Shown piece by piece: positions 17,176 to 25,194 of a DNA stretch of 64,000 nt. The notes under the pieces are model-generated. The model was not told the DNA's origin. It saw nothing but the letters and a program-made list of their open reading frames with translations, and ran no database searches. The translations under genes were made by a program, and so were the position numbers. Source of the stretch: Modicisalibacter sp033446685 (GTDB taxonomy: Bacteria > Pseudomonadota > Gammaproteobacteria > Pseudomonadales > Halomonadaceae); contig NZ_JAWQLY010000001.1 in assembly GCF_033446685.1 (NCBI RefSeq), forward strand, positions 186,001-250,000, given 5' to 3'. Every line of letters begins with the position of its first letter. Positions within the stretch are counted from its first letter, which is position 1.

Positions 17176-17451
17176 ATGGAAATCACGATCCTGAACGCAG
17201 GCGAGGACGAGACAGCCTTTCACGATACGGTCGCGGGTGAAGTAGGAACCGCACTACGCAAGGCTGGCAAGGACTATATCGGGCAGCGCGCGCTTTCCGA
17301 GAACCAGCTTTTGGCGATGCAACAGGACGAGCCCGACGCCTTGAGCCAGCTCGAAGCGGATATGACGACTCATGCGCTGGAAGTCGTCAACGTGCGTCAG
17401 GATTCTGGCGTTGCCTTGCGCCTTAATCTGCAAGGCAGTAAGAAGACTTGA
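17176..17451 (+). CDS. Small acidic protein of unknown function
   Basis: A 91-residue soluble acidic protein starting MEITILNAGEDETAFHDTVA; I do not recognise the family. It has no signal peptide, no cysteine and no membrane segment; the pattern suggests a mixed alpha/beta cytosolic protein. The ATG at 17176 is preceded by AGGAGC. It sits between the CsbD-like gene and a terminator hairpin, so a stress-linked role is a guess from context only. Confidence 0.65.
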   Translation: MEITILNAGEDETAFHDTVAGEVGTALRKAGKDYIGQRALSENQLLAMQQDEPDALSQLEADMTTHALEVVNVRQDSGVALRLNLQGSKKT

Positions 17452-17486
17452 ATCAGGCTGCCTCATAACCAGGTGCAGCAATATAC

Positions 17487-17510
17487 CAAGCCCCGGCATG
17501 CCGGGGCTTG
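17487..17510 (+). terminator. Terminator after the CsbD/unknown gene pair
   Basis: CAAGCCCCGGC/GCCGGGGCTTG, an 11-bp stem with a two-base loop, is followed by TCTTT. It separates the small-gene pair from the phosphatase gene. Confidence 0.7.
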
Positions 17511-17588
17511 TCTTTACGAAAGGACATGCCTGCAAACGGCGACGAGGATATTGCGAGTCATGCCAGGGCCGTGTCCGGAGTGGAGTCG

Positions 17589-18263
17589 ATGAGCGAGATA
17601 CTCCAGCGTTTTGCCATCAATAGGACAGGCACGGATTATATCGTGGGCGATATCCATGGCTGTTACGGGCTGTTGCAGGCGACACTCGCTCGCAAGGGTT
17701 TTGATGCCGCCCATGATCGGTTGTTCTGTGTCGGCGATCTGATCGATCGCGGCCCCGACTCGCGGGCCTGCCTGGAGCTGGTTTTCGAGCCGTGGTTCCA
17801 CGCGGTGCGCGGCAACCATGAAGAGCTTGCCGCCAAGGCCCTGCAAAGCGGCGACTGGGCGCTGTGGATCGAGAACGGTGGAGGCTGGGCCTTGAGTGAA
17901 GAGCCTGGCCAGTTAGCCGGATTGCTGGAAGAGGCGTTGTCCCGCATGCCCTACGCCATCGAGGTGGCACTCGGTGATGCCAGGGTCGGAATCGTGCATG
18001 CCGAACCGCCGGGCGACTGGCTGGCCATAGAGCGACAGGGTCATGCGTTGAAGCAACAGCTGACCTGGTCTCGCCGGCGTATCGCCACTCGCCATGAAGC
18101 GCGCATCGCCCATATCGATGGCGTGGTGGTTGGCCACACCATCCTTGCCGAGCCGACGAACCTGGGAAACGTAAGATACATCGACTTGGGGGCGTTCAGT
18201 ACCCACGTCCTGCATATCGAAGCGCTGCGCGAAAGCGCTTGCCATTTTTCTAGCAATACATAA
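17589..18263 (+). CDS. PPP-family metallophosphatase (PrpA/lambda phosphatase-like)
   Basis: A 224-residue phosphoesterase with the PPP-family motifs GDIHGCY (about residue 20), GDLIDRGPDS and GNHEE that bind the dinuclear metal centre, plus VGHTI and a C-terminal IDLGAF. This is the lambda phosphatase/PrpA-PrpB type that dephosphorylates Ser/Thr/Tyr phosphoproteins and small phosphodiesters in vitro. The start at 17589 was chosen because upstream residues lie across the terminator hairpin and have no family similarity; ATG 17526 is an alternative. Confidence 0.85.
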   Translation: MSEILQRFAINRTGTDYIVGDIHGCYGLLQATLARKGFDAAHDRLFCVGDLIDRGPDSRACLELVFEPWFHAVRGNHEELAAKALQSGDWALWIENGGGWALSEEPGQLAGLLEEALSRMPYAIEVALGDARVGIVHAEPPGDWLAIERQGHALKQQLTWSRRRIATRHEARIAHIDGVVVGHTILAEPTNLGNVRYIDLGAFSTHVLHIEALRESACHFSSNT

Positions 18264-18394
18264 GCCAGCGAACGAGATAAGCCCTCGAAAACGCGTCGTT
18301 GTCGCTTGCGCGGGGAACCCGCAGGCGGCATGCTAGGTCATACTCATAGTTTCCCTTCAACACTCGTTCCCTTTAACGACAGGAGCCTGAAATC

Positions 18395-19063
18395 ATGGCC
18401 TATCAGTCATCGCAGGTCAGCGATCGCCACACGTCGGCGTTAGCGACCAACAAGGTATTGCGTAACACCTACATGTTGCTGTCGATGACGCTGCTGTTCT
18501 CGGCAGTGACCGCCAGCGTAGCCGTCGCCATGGGCGTCGGTCAGATGAATATCCTGATCTTCTTCATTGGCGCCTATGGCCTGATGTTTCTGGTTCACAA
18601 GACCGCCAACTCGGCGGCGGGTCTGCTGGCCACCTTCGCTTTCACCGGCTTCATGGGCTTCACCCTCGGCCCGGTGATCAATCTTTACCTGTCGATCCCC
18701 AACGGCGGCCAACTGGTCATGACAGCGCTCGCCATGACCGGGGCGACCTTCGTGGGGCTGTCCGCCGTGGCCTTGATCACGCGCAAGGATTTCGGCTTCC
18801 TGAGCAACTTCCTGATGGCCGGCGCCATCGTGCTGATCCTGGCCATGGTCGTGGCGATGATCTTCAATATCGGCGCCCTGGCACTGGCGGTTTCCGCCGG
18901 GTTCGTGCTGTTCTCCTCGGCGGTCATCCTCTACCAGACCAGCGAGATCGTGCATCGCGCCGGTGAGACCAACTACATTCTGGCGACCGTGACGCTCTAC
19001 GTCTCGATCTACAACCTGTTCCTCAGCCTGCTTACGCTGCTGGGCGTCATGAACGACGATTGA
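18395..19063 (+). CDS. yccA: Bax inhibitor-1 family protein YccA
   Basis: A 222-residue protein with seven hydrophobic segments after a short hydrophilic N-terminus; this is the BI-1/YccA family, modulators of the FtsH protease in E. coli. The C-terminal SIYNLFLSLLTLLG is typical. ACAGGAGCC precedes the ATG by 8 bases. It stands upstream of tusDCBE, as in pseudomonads, and is followed by a hairpin terminator, so it is probably a separate transcription unit. Confidence 0.9.
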   Translation: MAYQSSQVSDRHTSALATNKVLRNTYMLLSMTLLFSAVTASVAVAMGVGQMNILIFFIGAYGLMFLVHKTANSAAGLLATFAFTGFMGFTLGPVINLYLSIPNGGQLVMTALAMTGATFVGLSAVALITRKDFGFLSNFLMAGAIVLILAMVVAMIFNIGALALAVSAGFVLFSSAVILYQTSEIVHRAGETNYILATVTLYVSIYNLFLSLLTLLGVMNDD

Positions 19064-19081
19064 GCTTGGCCCTTGCGATGA

Positions 19082-19115
19082 AAGAACCCTCGCCGGGTTA
19101 CCGGCGAGGGTTCTT
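19082..19115 (+). terminator. Terminator after yccA
   Basis: AAGAACCCTCGCCGG, loop GTTA, CCGGCGAGGGTTCTT: a 15-bp perfect stem immediately after yccA, ending in a short T-rich flank. Confidence 0.75.
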
Positions 19116-19226
19116 GCTATCTATAGGACTCGTACCCAGAAACTCCATGGGGACAGGGCGGTTACAATCGTTGCCTTCATCGCAGGGCGTACCCGACAAT
19201 GAGCGCTGATTCAGAAGGGGATCGAT

Positions 19227-19619
19227 ATGCGCTATGGCCTGGTCGTAATGGGCGGACCCTATTCTCATCAAGCGTCGCATTCGGCGTTGCGCTTCGCTCA
19301 AGCCGTAGTCGACCGCGGCCACCGGCTGGAGACCGTGTTCTTCTATCACGACGGGGTCTACAATGCCTCGCGGTTGAGTGCGCCGCCACAGGATGAGCCG
19401 CACCTGGGCGATGCCTGGCTGCGCTTGGCCGAATCTCAGGGCACCGAGTTACTGGTATGCGTGGCGGCGGCCTTGCGGCGAGGCATGATCGATGAGCGCG
19501 AGGCGCGGCGCCACGGCAAGCCGGCCTACAATGTCGAGCCTCCCTTCGAACTTGCCGGATTGGGCCAACTGGTGGAGGCCGGCATGACCCATGACCGCCT
19601 GGTGACATTTTCGCCCTGA
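19227..19619 (+). CDS. tusD: tRNA 2-thiolation sulfurtransferase TusD
   Basis: A 130-residue DsrE-family protein. The sulfur-carrying cysteine is C78 in LLVCVAAALRRG, the same position as in E. coli TusD. Within the TusBCD heterohexamer it accepts persulfide sulfur from TusA and passes it to TusE for s2U34 formation by MnmA. It is the first gene of tusD-C-B-E, with 12 bp to tusC. Confidence 0.94.
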   Translation: MRYGLVVMGGPYSHQASHSALRFAQAVVDRGHRLETVFFYHDGVYNASRLSAPPQDEPHLGDAWLRLAESQGTELLVCVAAALRRGMIDEREARRHGKPAYNVEPPFELAGLGQLVEAGMTHDRLVTFSP

Positions 19620-19631
19620 CGCGGAGGTTGC

Positions 19632-19997
19632 ATGGATAACCCGCAAACGATACTGGTGATGCTGCGCCACGCTCCCCACGACAGCAGTTGGCTGCGTGAA
19701 GGTCTCGACGTCGCGCTGGTCGCTGCTGCCCTCGGCCAGGACGTGACCCTGCTGTTTCTCGGCGACGGTGTCGAGGCGCTACGTGATGGTCAGCAGGCCG
19801 GGCCGCTCGGGCAAAAGGGCAGCCATGCCACGCTCGACATGCTGGCCATGTACGATATCGACGATATCCGCGTCGATCTCGAGTCGCTGACCAGGCGGGG
19901 GCTCACCGTGGAGCAGCTCAACTGGCCGGCGGCACTGCTGTCGAACGACGCCTTGCCCGGCCTGCTTGCAGCGAGCGCGTCGGTTTTCAATTTCTGA
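19632..19997 (+). CDS. tusC: TusC, subunit of the TusBCD sulfur relay complex
   Basis: A 121-residue DsrF-like protein with LFLGDGVEAL and MYDIDDIRVDLESL segments; length matches E. coli TusC (119). It is a structural partner of TusD and TusB; no catalytic cysteine is seen, as expected. The GCGGAGG box precedes the ATG. Confidence 0.92.
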   Translation: MDNPQTILVMLRHAPHDSSWLREGLDVALVAAALGQDVTLLFLGDGVEALRDGQQAGPLGQKGSHATLDMLAMYDIDDIRVDLESLTRRGLTVEQLNWPAALLSNDALPGLLAASASVFNF

Positions 19998-20024
19998 TGT
20001 CGTCCGGCGAGGAGCCGTTTGGCC

Positions 20025-20315
20025 ATGCTTTTGCACCTGCTTAATCGCTCTCCGGCTTCGAGCGGCGTGGCGCACGATGTGTTGCGCGCGATGGGCCCCG
20101 ACGATCGGTTGCTGCTGATAGAGTCGGGGGTCTATGGCGCGGTAGGTCCTCAGGCAACGCTGTTTTCGGCGCTGCATGGACGCTGCTTCGCGCTGGCTGA
20201 TGACCTCGCCTCGCGGGGCTTGAGCGAATGCTGCGCAGACTGGATAACGGTTCTGGACATGCAGGGCTTCGTCATGCTGACGGAAGAAACCCAACGCACG
20301 GTGAGCTGGTTCTGA
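20025..20315 (+). CDS. tusB: TusB, subunit of the TusBCD sulfur relay complex
   Basis: A 96-residue DsrH-like protein starting MLLHLLNRSP, close to the usual TusB opening. An in-frame TTG at 20019 would add two residues; ATG 20025 fits the family start, with CGAGGAG ten bases upstream. The stop overlaps tusE as TGATG, so translation is coupled. Confidence 0.9.
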   Translation: MLLHLLNRSPASSGVAHDVLRAMGPDDRLLLIESGVYGAVGPQATLFSALHGRCFALADDLASRGLSECCADWITVLDMQGFVMLTEETQRTVSWF

Positions 20316-20668
20316 TGGCCACTACGACACCCGCACGACATCTTGACGTCGACCAGCGCCGAGTGGCGCTGGATCCGGAAGGCTATCTCGTCGACCTCGA
20401 CGACTGGTCGCCCGCCGTCGCCGAGGCGCTGGCCACTGAGGAGGGGCGCGAGTTGACCGACGAACACTGGCAAGTGATCGAGATTTTGCGCGACTTCTAT
20501 CGACGCTACGAAATGGCGCCGGCGATGCGCCCCCTGGTCAAGGCGGTCGGCCAGCAGTTGGGAGCCGACAAGGGGCGTTCGATCCATCTCATGCGCCTGT
20601 TTCCCGACAGCCCGGCCAAGGTCGCCGCGCGGCTGGCGGGGTTGCCCAAGCCCACCAACTGCCTGTAG
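20315..20668 (+). CDS. tusE: TusE/DsrC-like sulfur carrier
   Basis: A 117-residue DsrC-family protein with DEGYLVDL-like DPEGYLVDLDDW near the N-terminus, LRDFYRRYEMAPAMRPLVK in the middle and the conserved penultimate cysteine C116 (KPTNCL) that carries the persulfide. It hands sulfur to the MnmA-tRNA complex. The start is fixed by the overlap with tusB; the longer frame from 20228 is spurious. It is followed by acpH after only 10 bp. Confidence 0.93.
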   Translation: MATTTPARHLDVDQRRVALDPEGYLVDLDDWSPAVAEALATEEGRELTDEHWQVIEILRDFYRRYEMAPAMRPLVKAVGQQLGADKGRSIHLMRLFPDSPAKVAARLAGLPKPTNCL

Positions 20669-20678
20669 GGCGACGCCC

Positions 20679-21239
20679 GTGAACTTTCTCGCACATGGCT
20701 GGTTGGCCCGCGGCGGTACGGATGAGTTCCTGTATGGCAACCTGATCGCCGATGGGGTCAAGGGAGTCGATCTCAGCGAATGGAGTCCTGCCATCGCTGC
20801 CGGAATACGCCATCATCGTCGGGTGGACGCCTGGGTGGACCAGCACCGCGTGGTGCGCGGGGCCCGCTCGCGGGCGCCGGATGCGGGACGTCGTTATGCA
20901 GGGATCGCGCTGGACATGGTCTGGGATCATTTCGTCGCCCGCGATCATCTCGACCCAGCGCTGATCGATCGCTGCTATCGGGTCCTGGCGGTGCGCACCG
21001 CACCGGCTCGCCTGGCAACGATGGTGCCGGTGCTCATCGAGCAGGATTGGCTGTCGCGCTACGCCGATCTCGACTTCACCTGTACGGCCATCGCCAACCT
21101 GGGCCGGCGCTTGCAGGGCCCCAATCGTCTCGCCGAGCTAGTGCCCTGGATCGAGGCCGACTACGCAGGCCTGGAGCGGGATTTTCTCACGCTATGGCCT
21201 GCGCTCAACCGCGAATTGGCTATCACGCGCGAAACGTAG
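20679..21239 (+). CDS. acpH: AcpH-like acyl carrier protein phosphodiesterase (DUF479)
   Basis: A 186-residue protein of the AcpH family, starting at GTG with the typical MNFLAHGWLA. Family segments: GNLIADGVKG, HHRRVDAWVDQH and LDMVWDHFVARD, containing the Asp/His residues expected to form the metal site. AcpH removes phosphopantetheine from acyl carrier protein. It lies 10 bp after tusE, so it is probably the last gene of that operon; it abuts the convergent moeA with no gap. Confidence 0.88.
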   Translation: MNFLAHGWLARGGTDEFLYGNLIADGVKGVDLSEWSPAIAAGIRHHRRVDAWVDQHRVVRGARSRAPDAGRRYAGIALDMVWDHFVARDHLDPALIDRCYRVLAVRTAPARLATMVPVLIEQDWLSRYADLDFTCTAIANLGRRLQGPNRLAELVPWIEADYAGLERDFLTLWPALNRELAITRET

Positions 21240-22457
21240 TTATCCCTCGGTCAGCCACAGGCAACTGATGCGATCCCCCTCGTTGATGTCGCTGTGGGCC
21301 GGAATATCGGCGAGAGCGTCGGCGCCGACACAGGAAGACAGCACCGCCGAGTTCTGATCGGCGAAGGCGTGCGCGACGATTCCCCCAGCGCCGAACTCGA
21401 GCTTCACGCGCATGAAGTGACGCCGCGCCTGGGTGCGGGTCGAAAACCCAGCGCGGGCGGGCAGGCGAGGCAACGCAGCAAGCTCGTCGCAACCCAGTAG
21501 GGCGCCGATCAGCGGGCGCAGGTAGAGCCAGGCACCGACGAAACTCGAAACGGGGTTGCCGGGCAGGCCGACGAACCGGGCCTCGCCATCGGCATGAGGC
21601 AAGCGGCCCAGCGCCAACGGCTTGCCCGGGCGCATCGCCAGGCGCCAGATATCGAGCCTGCCGAGGCGCTCCAGCGCGGCCTTGACGTGATCCTCTTCGC
21701 CGACGCTCACTCCGCCGCAGGAGACGACGACGTCGGCCCGTTGCGCCGCCTCGGCCAGCTGCTGACAGGTCATGGCGAAATCGTCCGGCAACGTGGCCGT
21801 ATATACGACATCGCCCCCGAAGCGGGTCAGCAAGCGCACCAGCATCGGCCGGTTGCTGTTGTAGATCTGCCCTGGCGCGAGTGGCTGCCCGGGTTCGATG
21901 AGCTCGTCTCCGGTGGTCAGCAAGGCGATGCGTGGGCGGCGACGAACGCTCGCCGAAACGATCCCTTGGCCGGCAATGTGTCCCAAGGCTGCGCCCTCGA
22001 GGCGCGTTCCGGCGGGTAACAGGGTGCAGCCGGCCGCCACGTCGCGGCCACGGCGCCGCACGTTTTCGCCGGGAACGGCGCCGGCCGGTATCAATGCGCC
22101 ACCCTCGTGCAGCTCGATCTCTTCCTGCATCACCACGCAGTCGGCGCCCGGAGGGATCTCGCCCCCGGTGAATATTCGCGCGCAACTGTGCGGCGCCAAC
22201 GGTTCCGGTGCGCTGCCGGCGGTAATGCGCTGGCTGACTGGCAGCAGCGTGCCGGCATCCGCGGCGCGCAGGGTGTAGCCGTCCATCGCGCTGTTGTCGG
22301 CAGGTGGCACATCGCGCATGGCCGTCACCGGATCGGCGAGCACGCGCCCGGCGGCATCCTCGATCGCCAACTGCTCGCCGGGGAGCGGCGAGACATCGGC
22401 CAGCAGGGCCTCGAGCGCTGCCTCCACGCTTTGCAAATCGGCCTGTGAGTCAGCCAT
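21240..22457 (-). CDS. moeA: Molybdopterin molybdenumtransferase MoeA
   Basis: A 405-residue protein with the MoeA domain order: N-terminal linker (DVPPADNSAMDGYTLRAAD), a MoCF domain at about 180-320 (LLTTGDELIEPG, SCGGVSVGEEDHVK, GLPGNPVSS) and a C-terminal barrel. It inserts molybdate into adenylylated molybdopterin. Its start overlaps moaB by 8 bp. Its stop directly touches the acpH stop on the other strand. Confidence 0.95.
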   Translation of the reverse strand: MADSQADLQSVEAALEALLADVSPLPGEQLAIEDAAGRVLADPVTAMRDVPPADNSAMDGYTLRAADAGTLLPVSQRITAGSAPEPLAPHSCARIFTGGEIPPGADCVVMQEEIELHEGGALIPAGAVPGENVRRRGRDVAAGCTLLPAGTRLEGAALGHIAGQGIVSASVRRRPRIALLTTGDELIEPGQPLAPGQIYNSNRPMLVRLLTRFGGDVVYTATLPDDFAMTCQQLAEAAQRADVVVSCGGVSVGEEDHVKAALERLGRLDIWRLAMRPGKPLALGRLPHADGEARFVGLPGNPVSSFVGAWLYLRPLIGALLGCDELAALPRLPARAGFSTRTQARRHFMRVKLEFGAGGIVAHAFADQNSAVLSSCVGADALADIPAHSDINEGDRISCLWLTEG

Positions 22458-22980
22458 GCGTCCCTCGCCCGGGAATCACCAGATTGGCGTAGTTGCATGG
22501 CTGATGTCGGCTGTCGAGCTGCTCGCGCAGGATGCCTTGCCAGGCGGTCCGGCAGGCGCCGGTTGAGCCCGGCAGGCAGAACACCACCGTGGCGTTGGCC
22601 AGCCCGCCGAGGCAGCGACTCTGGATGGTCGAGCTGCCGATCTCCTGCCACGACAGATGGCGGAAAAGCTCGCCGAAACCGTCGATGGTCTTGTCGAGCA
22701 GTACCGAGACCGCCTCGGGGGTGGAGTCGCGCCCGGTGAAGCCGGTCCCGCCGGTGGTCAGGATCACCTGGATCGCGGGATCGGCGATCCATTCGGCGAC
22801 CACGGCGCGAATGCGGTAGACGTCATCGACGACGATCCGCTTGTCGATCAGCCGGTGACCGGCTTCGTCGAGACTCTGGACGAGCGTCTTTCCCGAGCGA
22901 TCCGTCGATTCGTCGCGGGTATCCGAAACCGTCAGTACCGCCGCGTTGAGCGGCACCAAGCCTCCACGTTCGTCGCTCAT
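22450..22980 (-). CDS. moaB: Molybdenum cofactor biosynthesis protein MoaB/MogA-type
   Basis: A 176-residue MoCF-domain protein with VLTVSDTRDESTDRSGK, LTTGGTGFTGRD and a C-terminal CLPGSTGAC segment, which fits MoaB (about 170 residues) and molybdopterin adenylyltransferases. It binds or adenylylates molybdopterin before MoeA acts. The ATG at 22980 overlaps the DUF1244 stop as ATGA; the open frame to 23148 is a shadow. Confidence 0.93.
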   Translation of the reverse strand: MSDERGGLVPLNAAVLTVSDTRDESTDRSGKTLVQSLDEAGHRLIDKRIVVDDVYRIRAVVAEWIADPAIQVILTTGGTGFTGRDSTPEAVSVLLDKTIDGFGELFRHLSWQEIGSSTIQSRCLGGLANATVVFCLPGSTGACRTAWQGILREQLDSRHQPCNYANLVIPGRGTHG

Positions 22981-23291
22981 GCGTTTTCCTTGCGCTGCTG
23001 ACGGGCCTCCAGTGCGGCGAGCTGCTCGGGGGTGGCCGGTGCCTGATGGTGGGTCTTCCATTCGCTGTAGGGCATACCGTAGACGTATTCGCGGGCCGCC
23101 TCGTAGTCGAGTTCGGCGCCGCGCTCGTCGGCGGCGGCGACCAGCCATTTCGACAGGCAGTTGCGACAGAAGTCGGCCAGAATCATCAGGTCGATGTTCT
23201 GTACGTCCTTGTTGGCATCGAGATGCTTAAGCAGCCGGCGAAAGGCGGCGGCTTCGAGCTCGGTACGTGTGGCGTCGTCTAATTCACGCAT
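22977..23291 (-). CDS. DUF1244 domain protein
   Basis: A 104-residue DUF1244 protein: FRRLLKHLDANKDVQNIDLM, then ADFCRNCLSKWL with two close cysteines, and YGMPYSEWKTHHQ. The family has solved structures but no established function. Here its stop overlaps the moaB start (ATGA), so it is translationally coupled with Mo-cofactor genes. The ATG at 23291 is preceded by a weak GGAGCG box. Confidence 0.85.
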   Translation of the reverse strand: MRELDDATRTELEAAAFRRLLKHLDANKDVQNIDLMILADFCRNCLSKWLVAAADERGAELDYEAAREYVYGMPYSEWKTHHQAPATPEQLAALEARQQRKENA

Positions 23292-23366
23292 GGTAACGCT
23301 CCGCTTGGAAAACTGAAAAAGGACAGAAGGCCGGCGCTACGCGGGGCAGCGCAGATAGCCGGGTGG

Positions 23367-23996
23367 CTAGCCGACGTCGGCACGGGTGCAGACGGACAGT
23401 ACCGAGGCATCCGCCTCGCTGATCGAAACCAGCGCATGGCCCATGTCGCTATCGAAGTAGATGCTGTCGCCTTGCTCGAGCGCCACGGGCTCGTAGAACT
23501 CGGTATAGAGCAGGATGCTGCCCTCGAGCACGATCAGGAACTCCTCGCCGTCGTGGCGCACCCACTCCTGGAACTCGTCGAAGCTGCGCGCACGGACGAT
23601 GGTCTTGAAGGGGATCATGCGCTTCTGGGCGAGCTGATGGGAGAGTAGTTCATGCTCGTAGGTCGGGGTCGGATGACGCTGGCCGTCGCCGGCTCGGGTC
23701 AGGTCGCGCCGTCCCATGGTGGCCGTCTGTGGCTTCGGCGGGCGCAGTAACTGCGGCAGGTCGATGCCCAGCCCGCCGATCAGCTTCTGGACCACCGTGA
23801 AGGTCGGCGATAGCTGATTGTTCTCGATCTTCGACAGCGTCGAACGCGCCAGCCCCGTACGCTGACTGACGTCTTCGAGCGTCCACTGATTGGCGAGGCG
23901 GATCTCCTTGAGCCGCTTGCCGAGGCGCAGCGGTTCGACGAAGGGCTTGCGCCCGGAGGCGATCTGCAGGGCGGCGTCCTGGTCGGTAGTGGCCAT
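23367..23996 (-). CDS. XRE-family regulator with C-terminal cupin domain
   Basis: A 209-residue regulator. Residues 27-80 form a helix-turn-helix (LKEIRLANQWTLEDVSQRTG, LARSTLSKIENNQLSPT); residues 130-205 form a cupin_2 ligand-binding domain (GEEFLIVLEGSILLYTEF, LEQGDSIYFDSDMGHA). Such PuuR-like proteins usually repress polyamine or amino-acid use genes and bind the metabolite in the cupin. The target is not evident; the gene is close to, and in the same direction as, the Mo-cofactor genes, with 75 bp between. Confidence 0.88.
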   Translation of the reverse strand: MATTDQDAALQIASGRKPFVEPLRLGKRLKEIRLANQWTLEDVSQRTGLARSTLSKIENNQLSPTFTVVQKLIGGLGIDLPQLLRPPKPQTATMGRRDLTRAGDGQRHPTPTYEHELLSHQLAQKRMIPFKTIVRARSFDEFQEWVRHDGEEFLIVLEGSILLYTEFYEPVALEQGDSIYFDSDMGHALVSISEADASVLSVCTRADVG

Positions 23997-24136
23997 TGGC
24001 GGTTCACGATCGGAAATTAATTTTCACCCATGCTAGCACACCGCGGGAGCTCCGATCGCCTCTACGACGGCGTTGGCAATGCCAATTGCGACGCCTTTGC
24101 CGGGTTGCGGTTTCCACGCCTGCGGAAACATTGCGC

Positions 24137-25087
24137 TCACTTCGCCGTTGCGAGAGGAACGTAGGGCTGGCCGAGCAGGGCGCGCACATGCGCCGTGGCG
24201 CTGCGGCCCAGGGCATCGAGCGCATAGCCGCCCTCGAGCACCGAAACCAGCCGGTTGCCGGCATGGCTACGCGCGACGTCCATGATCAGTTCGGTGATCC
24301 AGTGGTAGTCGGCGTCTTCCAGGCAGATATCGCCCAGCGGGTCTTCGCGATGGGCGTCGAAGCCGGCCGAGACCAGAATCAGTTCGGGACGGTGTGCTTG
24401 CAGGGCGGGTAGCCAGTCGCGCTCGATCAGCTTGCGGTAAGTGACGCTGTCGCAGCCGGGATCGAGCGGCGTATCGATGACGTTGTCGAAACCGGCGCGC
24501 AGGTAGCGCCAGGGATAGAAGGGATACTGGTAGCTGGTACAGATCAGCGTGTCGGGATCGCCACCGAAGATGTCGATCGTGCCATTACATTGATGCACGT
24601 CGAAGTCGATAATGGCGATGCGCCGAACGCCGTAGCGCGCCCGGGCGTGGGCGGCGCCGACGGCGACATTGTTGAAGAAGCAAAAGCCCATCGCCTCGGT
24701 GGCCTCGGCATGATGGCCCGGGGGGCGAATGGCACAGAATGCGTTGTCGGCCTGATGCCGGAAGACCCGGTCGATAGCCGCCGTGACGGCGCCGGCGGCG
24801 AAGCGCGCGGCGTCGAGACTGTCCGGGTTCATGAACGTATCGTTGTCGAGGTTGATCAGCCCCCGCTCGGGCACGCAGCGCTCGAGCGCCTTGAGATGAC
24901 GCGCCGGGTGGATGCGCACCAATTGTTCGTCGCTCGCCCGCTTGGCATCGGACTGCATGGTCTGCTGGAGCACCCCGGCGAGCGCCATGTGGGCGCGGAT
25001 GCTTTCCAGCCGCTTGGGACTCTCCGGATGATCCGGCCCCATGTGGTGGCGATCACAATGTGGGTGACTGATAAAGGCTGTGATCAT
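24137..25087 (-). CDS. Histone deacetylase family protein (class II-like, AcuC/Hdac type)
   Basis: A 316-residue arginase-fold deacetylase. Active-site His pair H125-H126 (RPPGHHAE), zinc ligands D163 and H165 (DFDVH) and D244 (SAGFDAHREDPLG), and the C-terminal LEGGYALDALG are present. The usual DVHHGNGT motif reads DVHQCNGT: the zinc-binding Asp and His are kept but the next two residues are changed. Family members deacetylate proteins, polyamines or small molecules. It is divergent from a Pat-like lysine acetyltransferase gene across a 107-bp promoter region, as in acetylation/deacetylation pairs. Confidence 0.9.
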   Translation of the reverse strand: MITAFISHPHCDRHHMGPDHPESPKRLESIRAHMALAGVLQQTMQSDAKRASDEQLVRIHPARHLKALERCVPERGLINLDNDTFMNPDSLDAARFAAGAVTAAIDRVFRHQADNAFCAIRPPGHHAEATEAMGFCFFNNVAVGAAHARARYGVRRIAIIDFDVHQCNGTIDIFGGDPDTLICTSYQYPFYPWRYLRAGFDNVIDTPLDPGCDSVTYRKLIERDWLPALQAHRPELILVSAGFDAHREDPLGDICLEDADYHWITELIMDVARSHAGNRLVSVLEGGYALDALGRSATAHVRALLGQPYVPLATAK

Positions 25088-25194
25088 CTCGGGTCTCCGG
25101 CCAGCAGCGGGTCACAGTAAACGGCGGCAAGGCTTGCATGACACTGTCCTTAAGTCGTACACAGTGAACAACGTCGAGGCAAGGAGAGAGCAGC

